DNA of 64,000 nucleotides from Rikenellaceae bacterium (GCA_015059845.1 SUZR01000002.1:186001-250000), one strand, 5' to 3'; shown: positions 9,033 through 18,750, numbered from the stretch's first letter. Notes: generated from the sequence alone by a model not told the origin. Translations and numbers: made by a program.

Positions 9033-10046
9033 ATGATTAAAAAATATTTTGACCATCCGCTCCGCGACCTCAACAGTTTCCACGTTGAGGAGCGGGCGGA
9101 TTGTATCATAGAGTTCGACCGCAAGCAGGAGCTTGACGAGATTTTCGCGGAGGGTAACACCCCCGAAAAGTGGTACGTGCTGGGCGGAGGAAACAACATT
9201 CTCTTTACGCAGCAATACAAAGGCACGCTTATCCACCCCGCAGGGCGCAACATTACGGTTTTGACGGAGGATTCCGAGCAACTCACCGTAGAGGTTGAGT
9301 CGGCCGTAGAGTGGGATGACTTTGTGGCGTGGTGCGTGGAGCGCGAGCTATGGGGTGCGGAGAATCTGTCGCTCATACCCGGCAACGTAGGAGCCTCTCC
9401 CGTGCAGAATATCGGAGCGTATGGCGCTGAGGCGAAGGATGTTATCAGCAAGGTACACTTCTACGATGTCGAGCAGCGCGGCCACCGCACACTCTCGAAC
9501 GCGGAGTGCCACTTTGCATATCGTGACAGTATCTTCAAGCGTGAGTTGCGCGGTCGTGCCATCATAACCTCTGTTGAATTTCGCCTGAGCAAGCAACCCA
9601 ATCCCAATCTCGGATATGGCGACTTGGCTCGTGAAACGGAGGCGAGAGGAGGTGCTACGCTTAAAAATATACGCGAGGCAGTATGCGCCATCCGCCGCCA
9701 TAAACTGCCCGACACAGCTGTTTTGGGTAATGCAGGCAGTTTCTTCAAGAATCCTATTGTGGATGCTGCGGTTGCCAAGACTTTGATTGCAAAGTATGAA
9801 AATATGCCCCACTACCCCGCTGCCAACCCCGAAAAACGTAAGTTGGCGGCAGGCTGGCTTATCGACCAGGCGGGGCTGAAGGGCTACCGCGCGGGCAACG
9901 TGGGCGTTCACGACCGTCAGGCATTGGTGCTGGTCAATCACGGAGGCGCTACGGGCGGCGAGGTGATGGCTCTGGCTCGTTACGTGCAGGAGCAGGTCGC
10001 ACAAAAGTTTGGCGTAGAGATTGAGGCTGAGGTTAACGTTTTATAA
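9033..10046 (+). CDS. murB: UDP-N-acetylenolpyruvoylglucosamine reductase
   Basis: FAD/NADPH-dependent reductase that makes UDP-MurNAc, the second committed step of peptidoglycan synthesis. The 337 residues match the type I (E. coli-like) length. Characteristic segments are the FAD-binding YVLGGGNNILF, SLIPGNVGASPVQNIGAYG, YRDSIFK and GNAGSFFKNP (with the catalytic Ser). It lies 4 bp after the tricorn-like gene and 2 bp before tilS. Confidence 0.96.
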   Translation: MIKKYFDHPLRDLNSFHVEERADCIIEFDRKQELDEIFAEGNTPEKWYVLGGGNNILFTQQYKGTLIHPAGRNITVLTEDSEQLTVEVESAVEWDDFVAWCVERELWGAENLSLIPGNVGASPVQNIGAYGAEAKDVISKVHFYDVEQRGHRTLSNAECHFAYRDSIFKRELRGRAIITSVEFRLSKQPNPNLGYGDLARETEARGGATLKNIREAVCAIRRHKLPDTAVLGNAGSFFKNPIVDAAVAKTLIAKYENMPHYPAANPEKRKLAAGWLIDQAGLKGYRAGNVGVHDRQALVLVNHGGATGGEVMALARYVQEQVAQKFGVEIEAEVNVL

Positions 10047-10048
10047 CA

Positions 10049-11389
10049 ATGTTGATAGATAAATTTCAAGATTACGTCACTCGACATGAACTATTTTCGC
10101 GTCAGGACAAGATACTATTGACCGTATCGGGAGGTGTGGATTCGATGGTATTGATGTCGCTGTGCGTAAATAGTGGCTACAACGTAGGTGTTGCGCACTG
10201 CAACTTCTGCCTGCGTGGCCAGGAGAGTGATGAGGATGAAATATTGGTGCAGGAGCATGCGCGAAAGTATGGCATCGAGTGTTATAACAAGCGCTTCGAC
10301 ACCGTGGGCGAGATGGAGCGCACGGGCGAGTCGATGGAGATGGCTGCACGCCGATTGCGTTACACGTGGTTTGCCGAGCTGTGCGAGAAGCACGGCTACA
10401 CGGTTATTGCCGTTGCACACCACATTGACGATTCGATAGAGACATTCTTCATAAACCTGCTGCGTGGTACGGGTCTGCGAGGCCTGACGGGTATTCATAA
10501 GCAGGTGGGACGCATCGTGCGACCGCTGATGTTTGCCACACGCAAGGAGATACTCGAATATGCCCTGCAGAAGCATATCCCCTACCGCGAGGATTCGTCG
10601 AACAAGACAACAAAATATCTGCGCAACAAGATTCGTCTTGGACTTATTCCCCGCATACGCGAGATAAACCCGCGCTTTCCCTTCATTATGCACCAGAATA
10701 TCGAGCGACTAATCTCGGCACAACGATTCATTCAGGGTGCAATTGACAATATCTATACGGAGGCCGTAACCGAGTCTTCGGGCGTATATACTCTTCACGT
10801 AGAGCGCATTGCCGACCCTGCGTCGCGCGAATTTGTAATTTACGAGATACTCAGCTCGCGCTTCGGCTTTAAGGGTGACACGGTGGATGGTCTTTGCAAG
10901 GCATTGGCACAAAATAACTCCGGCAAGAGATTCTATTCGCGTAGCAATGTGGCATACATTGACCGTGGCGACATCGTAATCACACGCATAAGCGAGGAGG
11001 ATGCGTGCGAGATAACCGTTCGCGAGGGTCAGCAGCGAGCCTATTGCGGCAACTCGGTGCTTTACTTTGAGTTGTGCGATGTGGATAGCCTTACGACCTA
11101 TAACGTGCCCGACAATGTGGCACTATTCGATGCTGACAAGATTGTGTATCCCCTCACCCTGCGCCGCTGGAAGGAGGGCGACAGTTTCACTCCATTTGGT
11201 ATGACAGGCAGCAAGAAGGTGAGCGACTTCCTGATAGACGCAAAGGTATCGATGGCCGAGAAGGGGCGTCAGTTCGTGCTGCTATCGGAGCAGGAGATTG
11301 CGTGGCTTGTGGGGCGTCGCATAGATGACAAGTTCCGCATTACGAACAAGACCGAGCGAGTGATTCGCATAACGAAAGAGATTATATAG
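10049..11389 (+). CDS. tilS: tRNA(Ile)-lysidine synthase
   Basis: ATP-dependent enzyme that converts C34 of the CAU-anticodon tRNA-Ile to lysidine so that it reads AUA. The PP-loop signature SGGVDSM is at residues 27-33, with HCNFCLRGQESDEDE and the HHIDDSIETFFINLLRGTGLRGL-type core following in order. The C-terminal TilS domain is present (RRWKEGDSFTPFGM-like). The 446-residue length is normal. It sits 2 bp after murB and 1 bp before holA, so it is co-expressed with them. Confidence 0.95.
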   Translation: MLIDKFQDYVTRHELFSRQDKILLTVSGGVDSMVLMSLCVNSGYNVGVAHCNFCLRGQESDEDEILVQEHARKYGIECYNKRFDTVGEMERTGESMEMAARRLRYTWFAELCEKHGYTVIAVAHHIDDSIETFFINLLRGTGLRGLTGIHKQVGRIVRPLMFATRKEILEYALQKHIPYREDSSNKTTKYLRNKIRLGLIPRIREINPRFPFIMHQNIERLISAQRFIQGAIDNIYTEAVTESSGVYTLHVERIADPASREFVIYEILSSRFGFKGDTVDGLCKALAQNNSGKRFYSRSNVAYIDRGDIVITRISEEDACEITVREGQQRAYCGNSVLYFELCDVDSLTTYNVPDNVALFDADKIVYPLTLRRWKEGDSFTPFGMTGSKKVSDFLIDAKVSMAEKGRQFVLLSEQEIAWLVGRRIDDKFRITNKTERVIRITKEII

Positions 11390-11390
11390 T

Positions 11391-12461
11391 ATGGCAAAGT
11401 CAACTCTTAAATTCAAGGATAGCGTAGCGGCATTCGAGCGACTGCGTTCACAGATTGCTGCACGGCAGTTTGCGCCCATATATCTGCTTATGGGTGAGGA
11501 GAGTTACTTTATAGATGCGCTGTGCGACCAGCTTGCATCGACCATTCTATCGCCCGCCGAGCAGGCCTTCAACCAGATAACTGTCTATGGCAAGGATAGC
11601 GATGCGGGGCAGATTGTAAATATGTGCCGCCAGATGCCGATGATGGGCTCATACGAGGTTATAATCGTAAAGGAGGCACAGCAACTACGACAAATAGAGA
11701 AGTTATCGCACTACACCTCAAAACCGCAAACATCGACAATACTTATCATCTGCCACAAGGAGAAGAGCGTTGACAAGCGCTCGGCATTCTACAAGCAATG
11801 CAACTCGGCAGGTGAGGTTTTTGAGGCTATACGTCCGCGTGACTACGAGATTGGTCCGTGGCTTACGCAGTTCATCGCAAGCAAGGGCCTGCGCATATCG
11901 CCCAAGGCTGTACAGATGCTTACCGACCATTTGGGTTGCGACATCGCCAAGATTTCCAACGAGTTAGACAAACTATTGGTATCGTTGCCCGCAGGCACGA
12001 CCGACATTACGGATATGCATATCGAGCAGAATGTGGGTATCTCGAAGGATTTTAACAACTTCGAGCTATGCAATGCCGTGGCTATGCAGGATGTGGCTCG
12101 TGCGATGAAGATTGCTGACCACTTTGCTCACAATCCGAAGGATAATCCGCTGCTGGTTACGGTGATGGCTCTCTACGGGCAGTTCCGCGATATGTTTATA
12201 ATCAACTATCTGCGATGGCTATCGAAACACAAGGGTGTAGCATTTCCCAACGAGATGGAGCTGATGCGCACACTCAAGAAGAGCAACGTATATGCCGTAA
12301 AAGAGCTGTCGCAGCTATCGCTTCGCTGGCCCAACCGCAAGGTATTCAATATCTTGGGGCTACTACGCGAGTACGATGGCAAGAGCAAGGGTATTGATGC
12401 GGGCGGAATGAACGATGGCGAGCTGTTGCGTGAGTTGTTGCTCAAAATATTTATGCAGTAA
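11391..12461 (+). CDS. holA: DNA polymerase III subunit delta
   Basis: Delta subunit of the clamp-loader complex (opens the beta clamp), 356 residues. It carries the family features: an N-terminal region PIYLLMGEESYFIDAL, the KEAQQLRQIEKL helix, a central AAA+-like fold without Walker ATPase motifs, and a helical C-terminal collar. It overlaps the next gene by one base (TAATG). Confidence 0.92.
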   Translation: MAKSTLKFKDSVAAFERLRSQIAARQFAPIYLLMGEESYFIDALCDQLASTILSPAEQAFNQITVYGKDSDAGQIVNMCRQMPMMGSYEVIIVKEAQQLRQIEKLSHYTSKPQTSTILIICHKEKSVDKRSAFYKQCNSAGEVFEAIRPRDYEIGPWLTQFIASKGLRISPKAVQMLTDHLGCDIAKISNELDKLLVSLPAGTTDITDMHIEQNVGISKDFNNFELCNAVAMQDVARAMKIADHFAHNPKDNPLLVTVMALYGQFRDMFIINYLRWLSKHKGVAFPNEMELMRTLKKSNVYAVKELSQLSLRWPNRKVFNILGLLREYDGKSKGIDAGGMNDGELLRELLLKIFMQ

Positions 12462-13222
12462 TGGATGTCGGGCGTTATATGATTCTCAATGGCGAGCTTA
12501 CTGAGTGGCAACACTTGGAAGGGGCGTATGTATATCAACATATACACACGTTGGATTACGCGCCTTACCACCTCTCACAGCACCTGAGAATCATCGAGCA
12601 AGCGTCGAATCTGCTCTTCGATGAGCCTACAAAATACGACGAGAGCGAGATTCGGGAGTGTATAAAAATGCTTCTTGCCCAGGCACATCTCTCGCGCAAG
12701 GTATCCATTTGTATTACAATGAAGTTGTACACATCGGGCGATACGACCATCGAATACGATGCACCCTCAATATATAGTGGTTATGTTTTACGCAGCCTGC
12801 GAGCAGAGGCCACCTGTCTGCGTATGGATATACCGCTGGAGGCCTACCCTACATCGGCCGCCGAGGCGAGTAGCGAACTGGCCGAGGCTATTGCGCGAGC
12901 GCGAGGATATCATACGGCAATCGTGGTGGATGGCAACGACAATATACGTTGCAGCTCCTCGGCGCCGATAGCCATAGTAAATGGGAAAACGCTCCTCATA
13001 TCGGACTCCACAGGGCCATCGGTTGAGCGTAACATATTGGAACAGGCGACCCGCAAGGCGGGATATACGATAGAGTATCGCACACTGAAACGCTCGGATT
13101 TAGCCACAGCGGACGAGGTGCTGAGAATGAACTGGCAGGGGCTGACCGCAATGCAGACGGTAAACGGCAAGCCATATATGGATATTATCGCCGAGAGGAT
13201 AGCAAAGGAGTTTGAGAAATAA
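12461..13222 (+). CDS. Aminotransferase class IV-like protein, probably lacking PLP chemistry
   Basis: A 253-residue protein with the fold-type IV (aminodeoxychorismate lyase/branched-chain aminotransferase) layout, recognisable from YQHIHTLDYAPYHLSQHLRI at the N-terminus and the C-terminal ADEV...NWQGLTAMQTVNGKPY. Where family members have the PLP-binding lysine (the LKxLN-type motif) this protein reads YPTSAAEASSEL with no Lys. The usual Glu of TE..AANLF is replaced in IRCSSSAPIAI. It is therefore probably catalytically altered or inactive. It is translationally coupled to holA (shared A of TAATG) and is the last gene of the run, before a strong terminator. Confidence 0.75.
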   Translation: MDVGRYMILNGELTEWQHLEGAYVYQHIHTLDYAPYHLSQHLRIIEQASNLLFDEPTKYDESEIRECIKMLLAQAHLSRKVSICITMKLYTSGDTTIEYDAPSIYSGYVLRSLRAEATCLRMDIPLEAYPTSAAEASSELAEAIARARGYHTAIVVDGNDNIRCSSSAPIAIVNGKTLLISDSTGPSVERNILEQATRKAGYTIEYRTLKRSDLATADEVLRMNWQGLTAMQTVNGKPYMDIIAERIAKEFEK

Positions 13223-13260
13223 AAGAGGGTGTCTAACAAATCAAGTTAGCACCCTCTTTT
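13222..13260 (+). terminator. Intrinsic terminator of the tricorn-murB-tilS-holA run (shared sequence family)
   Basis: Arms AAAGAGGGTGTCTAAC (13222-13237) and GTTAGCACCCTCTTTT (13245-13260) form a near-perfect stem with one bulged T and a 7-nt loop, ending in T's. Nearly the same sequence ends the ruvC transcript at 21066-21102. Confidence 0.88.
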
Positions 13261-13264
13261 TGAG

Positions 13265-13452
13265 AAATTGTATAACAAGAGCTATTTTAAGAACACTTTT
13301 CCTCCTCGCGGCTCGGCAAAGAGTACAAGCACTCTCTGCACTCGCTCCGCAGCGTCGGTTGAAGCTGGTCGCAGGCCGAGAAAGCGGAGTTTACTCAACG
13401 TAAATGAGCATTTCGAGGGCGAGCGTAACGCAGAAATCACCTTGTTAGACAC
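13265..13452. repeat. Dispersed repeat, copy B
   Basis: Starts with the 24-nt block AAATTGTATAACAAGAGCTATTTT (13265-13288), also at 39989-40012. It ends with a block around GAGCGTAACGC..AAATCACCTT (13411-13443) that also recurs at 40009-40041. TTGTTAGACAC at 13442-13452 is the exact inverse of GTGTCTAACAA in the preceding terminator (13229-13239), so terminator plus repeat are framed by an 11-bp inverted repeat. No gene is evident in this gap. Confidence 0.6.
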
Positions 13453-13461
13453 GTTCTTTTT

Positions 13462-16400
13462 CTAATATATTTTAACTGATACAGGTCCTAAAATTCCCGC
13501 CGTAGGCTCACCACGGTAAGGCGTAGGTTGTGTCTGGTAGTGGTTGGCAAGTGTGCTATATACCAACACCTCAACCTCATTATCGCCCGCGCGTAAATAT
13601 GGCGTAATATCAACGCTATACGGAGGACTCATCTTAACGCCAGCCGCCTTGCCGTTTATCTTTATCTCGCAGGTAGCCACAACCGAGCCCAAGTCGAGCA
13701 TAACACGCTTCGGGTTAATACCCTCAGGCAGAACGATATTCTTACGGTAAATCATACCGCCCGAATAGTATTTCAATGCTCCCGCCTGCGACCAGTCGCC
13801 TGTGGCCAAGAGACCCTCGCCCGTAGAAATCTTCACCGGCTCAGCGATTGCAGCCGTGCCCTGACGGCCATACTGTGTAGCCACGGAGAACACAACCTGC
13901 TCGCAACGCTCGGCACGCGCAGGCAGGGTAACCGCATAACGATTTACGCCACAAACCTTTATCTCGCCAAGCGGCTTGATATTCATCGTCTGACCTGCCA
14001 CCGTAACACTCTCCAGCTCGCCATACACAGCAAACTCCATACGCTCCATACCAGGCACCGACTCAAAGCGATAGTCCCACACCTTGTGCGCACCCTTGTA
14101 GGGATCGTACATAAGATGGTCGGACGATGTCCACAGCATAGCTACGCGGTCATCATATATAGATGGTTTCACGGGTGCAGGCGCATCCTTCGGCAGCAGC
14201 ACCACAGCGCCACGACCACGGAAGTCACGCATCACACCGATGCGCACATCAGCCTTACGCTCAACCGTATTCTCATACTCCACAACGAGCGAATGCCACC
14301 CTTTAGTCAAACGCACCTCATCGGACACCTGTTTGTCATCAACAAGAATCTTATCAGCTGGTGTATATATTTGTTCGATGCGATAAGTGCCCTCTGCTGG
14401 GGCATAGACGTATGTTGTAAAGGTTTGCTTGCCACCCTTATCTAAGATAAAGAATCCATCGCATATCTTGCTCTTCAGGCCGTGATAGCCCTGCGAGCCG
14501 GGGTTATCCCACACGCCATACTCCCACGAAAAGCCGTACTCCTCGCTCTTTGAGCCGTAGCTGAGCATTGCCTGCGGGCCATAGCCATAGATGCCATCCT
14601 TGCGCCACTCTGTCCACGTGCGAGCCTTATAATCAAACACACGCGCCTCGGCGCCAATCATCTCATCGCTGGCAGGCAGGCGGTAGTCGCCCCACTTATT
14701 GTCGAGTGTAGGCACAAGCGTCACACGCCAATCGCCCTCAACGGAAATAGTCTGCTTGGGCTGCTCCATCTCGGCTGTTGCGCCCTTCGCCTTAAGGGCC
14801 TTGCCTGGCGAGAAGACAATAAGGTAGGAGTTGGTGTACTCTTTATCCATACGAATCCACGTACCTTGCTTATTCTGCTTGAGAACGGGCAGCTCCCTAA
14901 CACTACCATCCGTAGCGTCCCACAACTCAACCTTACCCGTCGAGCGGAAGAAACACTCCGAGCCCTTCTCCACATTCATCACCATATATACATCGCGCTC
15001 ACCAATACGGCGATGTAACACCTTACCACCCTTCTCGTTAGGCATAAAATCGGGCAGAATAAGCTGTGGCACAACCTTTTCGATAGCGCCATCGGCTACA
15101 TACAGACCCACGCCCTTTGCCTTATTGGTCTGCATCACGGCATTGGTATCGGCCGCAACAACTCCGAATATTTCACGCAAAATAGCCTCGACCTTCTCAT
15201 CCTGCTCACCTCGGCGGCTACTTGCCTTGGGCAGAGCGCCTGCGGCCAAGACGATACCTCCAGCACGATAGAAGTCACGCAGTTTCTCGAGTGACGAGTG
15301 GTGCATAGCTCGCATATCCGAGATAATCATCACACGATAGCTCTCATTGCCGATATGCAATCGGCCATCACGAATCTCGGCATCACGCAGAGAGCGGAAA
15401 TCGAGGAAATCGTAATCCAGACCCGCATCGCTCAACCGCTGCGCCGTAGCAAACGCACCATCGGGTGTTGCATCGGGATAGGCCTGCATCGATTCGGTGG
15501 GATACATCAACGCTATATCGCACACGTGGTCGCCCTGACTCAGGATGTAGCTCATACGCTCGGTATATTCCAACCACCCCTTCATATGGGGCCAATAGGG
15601 CATACGGAAGTGGAAACAGGGCGGTGCCCACTCCCACCATCCGCCGTGCGTTGAGTAGTAGAGGCCGTGCATACACACCAGATTACCGCCTGCCATAAAG
15701 TGGTGGTCTATCTGCTGCGTGAGCCACTCGCCCGAACTACCCCAACCCATACTGTGGAAGGCCTCGAGCCACGTGCGAGGACGGTTATAGAGGTGCGCAA
15801 TAGAGCTTGACACCTTTGTCTGGATAAAACTTGAGCCCTTTGCAGGAGCATCATTTCCGGGAGCTGTGTACCAGCTATTTGCGCGGAAATAATCGACATA
15901 CGCCAACGGGTCCTTGCCTCGGCCAAGATTGTCACTACCGTAAATAAGGCCTCGCTCGGCGTGCCAATTGTAGATAGGTTTATAGTATCGCTCCTCGGCC
16001 AAATCGGTCAGCACCTCGGCATAATCCATACGAATCTTGGGAGTTTCTGGGCCGATATACTCCTTAAGAGCAGGCATATATGGCGTTATATCATAACCCT
16101 TACGCTCCTTAAACTCCTGCTGAAAGTCGCTCGACCACGAGAGCATATTTATCGGGTAGGACATCTCGTCCTGAAAGAAGTAGTTCATACCCTCGCGCTG
16201 CTCAGGGGTCATCTTCTGCTCGAAGCGGTCGAAATAGACCTCAACCAACGCCTTGCCATACTCGGGATGCAGGATGTAGCTATCCTTAGTACTGATAAGA
16301 TAGAGCTTGCCATCCTCTGTGGGCTGCCAATCTATACAACCGCCCTTCACCAGATGGTCCAGCGTCACGGCACCAGGATAGAATACCGCAGTGAGTAAAT

Positions 16401-16983
16401 CCTCAGGCAAACCAACACACATAGCCTGTCCCTTCTTTACAGGCAGGACATCTATTTTCAGCTCTCCGCGATAATTCTGGAACTCCTTACGCTGCTCAAC
16501 CTCGTCGGGGTAATAACCGTTACCAATCCAGCCGACGGTATAGTCATCCAAACCTGCCGCCACGCCTCGCTTGGCACACTCGCCCGAGAACCAAGTCCAT
16601 ATATCCCACCACTCATCCGAGAAGACGGCTGGATCACCCGGCTCTGTACGGCCATAAAGGCCATACTTCTTGCCGTTGAAGAGCGTATCGGTCTTGGGGT
16701 CGGTGTGAATATAACTAATGGCGAAGCCGTCGGTGGCCGACTCGCTCAGGATATCAAGCTGGGCCGCCAAACGCTCGCGCGTGAGTCTATCACCACTCCA
16801 CCAATAGAACGGCACATTACCATAGCCCTTGGGCGGTTGCTGGAATCCTGGCAACACATCAAACTTTTCGCCACGCTCGGGATAACCCTTCAGGCGTTGT
16901 GACTGGGCCGAGAGATTAAACGCCATAAACAAAGCGGCAATCATTGCTACCCATCGCAGTGTAAAAAAAATATTATGATTCAT
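13462..16983 (-). CDS. Large secreted glycoside hydrolase, GH106 (alpha-L-rhamnosidase)-like
   Basis: A 1173-residue exported enzyme with a signal peptide (about residues 1-26). It shows the GH106-type N-terminal TIM-barrel opening (GNVPFYWWSGDRLTRERLAAQLDIL), a Glu/Trp-rich centre (RTWLEAFHSMGWG..., THGGWWEWAPP), a glutamine-amidotransferase-like segment and a C-terminal GH2-like sugar-binding jelly roll (EIKINGKAAG...SVDITPYLRAGDNEVEV). By family it would remove L-rhamnose or a related sugar from pectic or complex glycans. Family assignment is by resemblance, and related uncharacterised glycosidase families are possible. It is monocistronic and convergent with the preceding run. Confidence 0.78.
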   Translation of the reverse strand: MNHNIFFTLRWVAMIAALFMAFNLSAQSQRLKGYPERGEKFDVLPGFQQPPKGYGNVPFYWWSGDRLTRERLAAQLDILSESATDGFAISYIHTDPKTDTLFNGKKYGLYGRTEPGDPAVFSDEWWDIWTWFSGECAKRGVAAGLDDYTVGWIGNGYYPDEVEQRKEFQNYRGELKIDVLPVKKGQAMCVGLPEDLLTAVFYPGAVTLDHLVKGGCIDWQPTEDGKLYLISTKDSYILHPEYGKALVEVYFDRFEQKMTPEQREGMNYFFQDEMSYPINMLSWSSDFQQEFKERKGYDITPYMPALKEYIGPETPKIRMDYAEVLTDLAEERYYKPIYNWHAERGLIYGSDNLGRGKDPLAYVDYFRANSWYTAPGNDAPAKGSSFIQTKVSSSIAHLYNRPRTWLEAFHSMGWGSSGEWLTQQIDHHFMAGGNLVCMHGLYYSTHGGWWEWAPPCFHFRMPYWPHMKGWLEYTERMSYILSQGDHVCDIALMYPTESMQAYPDATPDGAFATAQRLSDAGLDYDFLDFRSLRDAEIRDGRLHIGNESYRVMIISDMRAMHHSSLEKLRDFYRAGGIVLAAGALPKASSRRGEQDEKVEAILREIFGVVAADTNAVMQTNKAKGVGLYVADGAIEKVVPQLILPDFMPNEKGGKVLHRRIGERDVYMVMNVEKGSECFFRSTGKVELWDATDGSVRELPVLKQNKQGTWIRMDKEYTNSYLIVFSPGKALKAKGATAEMEQPKQTISVEGDWRVTLVPTLDNKWGDYRLPASDEMIGAEARVFDYKARTWTEWRKDGIYGYGPQAMLSYGSKSEEYGFSWEYGVWDNPGSQGYHGLKSKICDGFFILDKGGKQTFTTYVYAPAEGTYRIEQIYTPADKILVDDKQVSDEVRLTKGWHSLVVEYENTVERKADVRIGVMRDFRGRGAVVLLPKDAPAPVKPSIYDDRVAMLWTSSDHLMYDPYKGAHKVWDYRFESVPGMERMEFAVYGELESVTVAGQTMNIKPLGEIKVCGVNRYAVTLPARAERCEQVVFSVATQYGRQGTAAIAEPVKISTGEGLLATGDWSQAGALKYYSGGMIYRKNIVLPEGINPKRVMLDLGSVVATCEIKINGKAAGVKMSPPYSVDITPYLRAGDNEVEVLVYSTLANHYQTQPTPYRGEPTAGILGPVSVKIY

Positions 16984-17006
16984 AGTATTTGGTTAGTTCG
17001 TATAAA

Positions 17007-17014
17007 CAAAGTTA
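17007..17014 (-). promoter_or_regulatory. Promoter -7 element of the GH106-like gene
   Basis: CAAAGTTA here reads TAACTTTG on the minus strand, a perfect TAnnTTTG, 23 bp before the start codon. A CAAA at 17039-17042 could be the -33 box but at 24 bp is farther than usual. Confidence 0.55.
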
Positions 17015-17076
17015 CGACTTTTTGCGTTTACTACCGACCAAAGCGGAGAATAATTTTATTTTTCAAAAAATATTTC

Positions 17077-17084
17077 TACTTTTG
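17077..17084 (+). promoter_or_regulatory. Promoter -7 element of coaD
   Basis: TACTTTTG matches TAnnTTTG, 33 bp before the coaD ATG. Only T-rich sequence is found at the -33 position. Confidence 0.55.
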
Positions 17085-17117
17085 GCTTGAGAAATAACAT
17101 TTCACAAACTCCACAAA

Positions 17118-17585
17118 ATGAAAACTGTAATATTTCCCGGGTCGTTTGACCCCTTCACACGTGGTCACGAAGCGTTGGTCGAGCAGGCTCTGCAACTCTT
17201 CGACAAGGTGGTTATTGCCATCGGTGAGAATGTAAACAAGCGTTCGCTCCTCTCACTTGCCGCCCGCAAGCGACTAATCGAAGATTTATATGCCAACAAC
17301 GAGCGTGTAGAGTGCATAACATACTCCACGCTGACGGGCGATGCGGCACGCGCAGCAGGAGCTACGGCCATCGTGCGCGGTGTGCGTAACGCCATTGACT
17401 TTGAGTATGAGCGTACACTCGCACAGACCAATGGCCGACTATTCCCCGAAATATCTACGGTTATGCTGTTTACCCCCGCCGAGCTTAATGATGTATCCTC
17501 CTCGACCGTGCGTGAGTTGCTCTCATTCAACCGAGATGTCGATTGGCTGATGCCCGAAGGGGTGGATTTGAAGGATTATTTATAG
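17118..17585 (+). CDS. coaD: Phosphopantetheine adenylyltransferase
   Basis: Transfers AMP from ATP to 4'-phosphopantetheine, the penultimate step of coenzyme A synthesis. The 155 residues are the normal length. It shows the nucleotidyltransferase motif [12 protein letters not shown] (residues 4-15) and the C-terminal VSSSTVREL matching the ISSTxxR motif. It is monocistronic, between its own promoter and terminator. The other CoA gene in the window is coaBC. Confidence 0.97.
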   Translation: MKTVIFPGSFDPFTRGHEALVEQALQLFDKVVIAIGENVNKRSLLSLAARKRLIEDLYANNERVECITYSTLTGDAARAAGATAIVRGVRNAIDFEYERTLAQTNGRLFPEISTVMLFTPAELNDVSSSTVRELLSFNRDVDWLMPEGVDLKDYL

Positions 17586-17591
17586 ACAAAG

Positions 17592-17624
17592 ACCGCAGAA
17601 ATTGGTGTTCTGCGGTTTTTTTAT
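17592..17624 (+). terminator. Intrinsic terminator after coaD
   Basis: ACCGCAGAA (17592-17600) and TTCTGCGGT (17608-17616) form a perfect 9-bp stem with a 7-nt loop, followed directly by seven T's. Confidence 0.92.
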
Positions 17625-17643
17625 TTCAAATATCACTCTTGGC

Positions 17644-17675
17644 GTTGCAGGATTACGTAATTGTTCATATATTTG
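17644..17675 (+). promoter_or_regulatory. Promoter of lpxD
   Basis: TATATTTG (17668-17675) is a perfect -7 element. GTTG (17644-17647), one base off TTTG, lies 20 bp upstream. It sits inside the longest open frame extension of lpxD, which supports the downstream start at 17728. Confidence 0.68.
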
Positions 17676-17727
17676 CAGATTAGCAAATAAACAGAACCCC
17701 ATAGTAATTTTCAAACCAGTAATAAAA

Positions 17728-18750
17728 ATGGAATTTTCAGCAGAAATGATTGCCGGTCTTTTGGGCGGCAGCATCGTAGGAGATAAGGATGTAACCGTTC
17801 ACACCGTATCCTCTATCGAGGGCGGAAAGAAGGGCGCGCTTACCTATCTCTCAAATCCTAAATATGAGCAGTATATATACTCAACCGAGGCCTCTATCGT
17901 TCTGGTATATGAGAACTTCGAGCCTAAGCAGGAGGTAGCTGCAACGCTTATCAAGTTGCCCGATGTAGGTGCAGCCGTACTCAAGCTCCTTGAGATGTAC
18001 AACGCAATGAAGCCCCAGAAGAAGGGTATCAGCAAGATGGCCTCAATCTCAGAGAAGGCCTCTGTTGCTGAGGATTGCTACGTGGGTGACTTCGCTGTTA
18101 TCGAAGCAGGTGCTGTGGTAGAGGCAGGAGCAAAGATTTATCCGCAGGTATATGTTGGCGATGGCGTGAAGATTGGCGCCGGCACAACGCTCCACCCTGG
18201 AGTGAAGATTTACGAGGGTTGCCGCGTAGGTGCTAACTGTATTATCCACGCAGGTGCCGTTATCGGAGCCGATGGCTTCGGATTCCTGCCCAAGGAGGAT
18301 GGCACCTTCGACAAGATTCCGCAACTGGGCAATGTGATTATTGAGGATAATGTTGAGATTGGTGCAAACACCTGTATCGACCGCGCCAAGACCGACTCGA
18401 CCATCATCCGCAAGGGAGTGAAGCTGGATAACCTTATTCAGGTTGGCCACAACGTAGAGATTGGCGAGAACACCGTATCGTCGGCACAGATGGGTATTGC
18501 AGGCTCATCGAAGGTGGGTCGCAACTGCTTCCTGGCAGGTCAGGTGGGTATCGCCGACCACGTAACGGTAGGTAACTATGTGAAAATTGGCTCACAGTCG
18601 GGTCTGGACAAGGATGTACCCGATGGCGAGATTCGCTTCGGCTCGCCCGCACTGCCCGGTATTAATTACCACCGCTCGTTCGCCGTATTCAAGGAGTTGC
18701 CCGATATGCGTCGCCGATTGGCTGCCTTAGAGAAGGAGATTAAGAAATAA
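17728..18750 (+). CDS. lpxD: UDP-3-O-(3-hydroxyacyl)glucosamine N-acyltransferase
   Basis: Third enzyme of lipid A synthesis: adds the N-linked hydroxyacyl chain from acyl-ACP. From the chosen start the protein has 340 residues, with an N-terminal uridine-binding domain ([14 protein letters not shown]...), then a left-handed beta helix of many [LIV]GxxxX hexapeptides (about residues 100-290) and a helical C-terminus. The catalytic His lies in the [16 protein letters not shown] region. The frame opens 126 bp earlier, but that extension crosses the coaD terminator and the promoter, so ATG 17728 is the real start. The presence of lpxD shows an LPS-bearing outer membrane. Confidence 0.95.
   Translation: MEFSAEMIAGLLGGSIVGDKDVTVHTVSSIEGGKKGALTYLSNPKYEQYIYSTEASIVLVYENFEPKQEVAATLIKLPDVGAAVLKLLEMYNAMKPQKKGISKMASISEKASVAEDCYVGDFAVIEAGAVVEAGAKIYPQVYVGDGVKIGAGTTLHPGVKIYEGCRVGANCIIHAGAVIGADGFGFLPKEDGTFDKIPQLGNVIIEDNVEIGANTCIDRAKTDSTIIRKGVKLDNLIQVGHNVEIGENTVSSAQMGIAGSSKVGRNCFLAGQVGIADHVTVGNYVKIGSQSGLDKDVPDGEIRFGSPALPGINYHRSFAVFKELPDMRRRLAALEKEIKK

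Noticed and set aside
13212..13465. Open frames in the repeat region between the aminotransferase-like gene and the GH106-like gene
   Set aside because: They overlap a terminator and the dispersed repeat and have no recognisable product.
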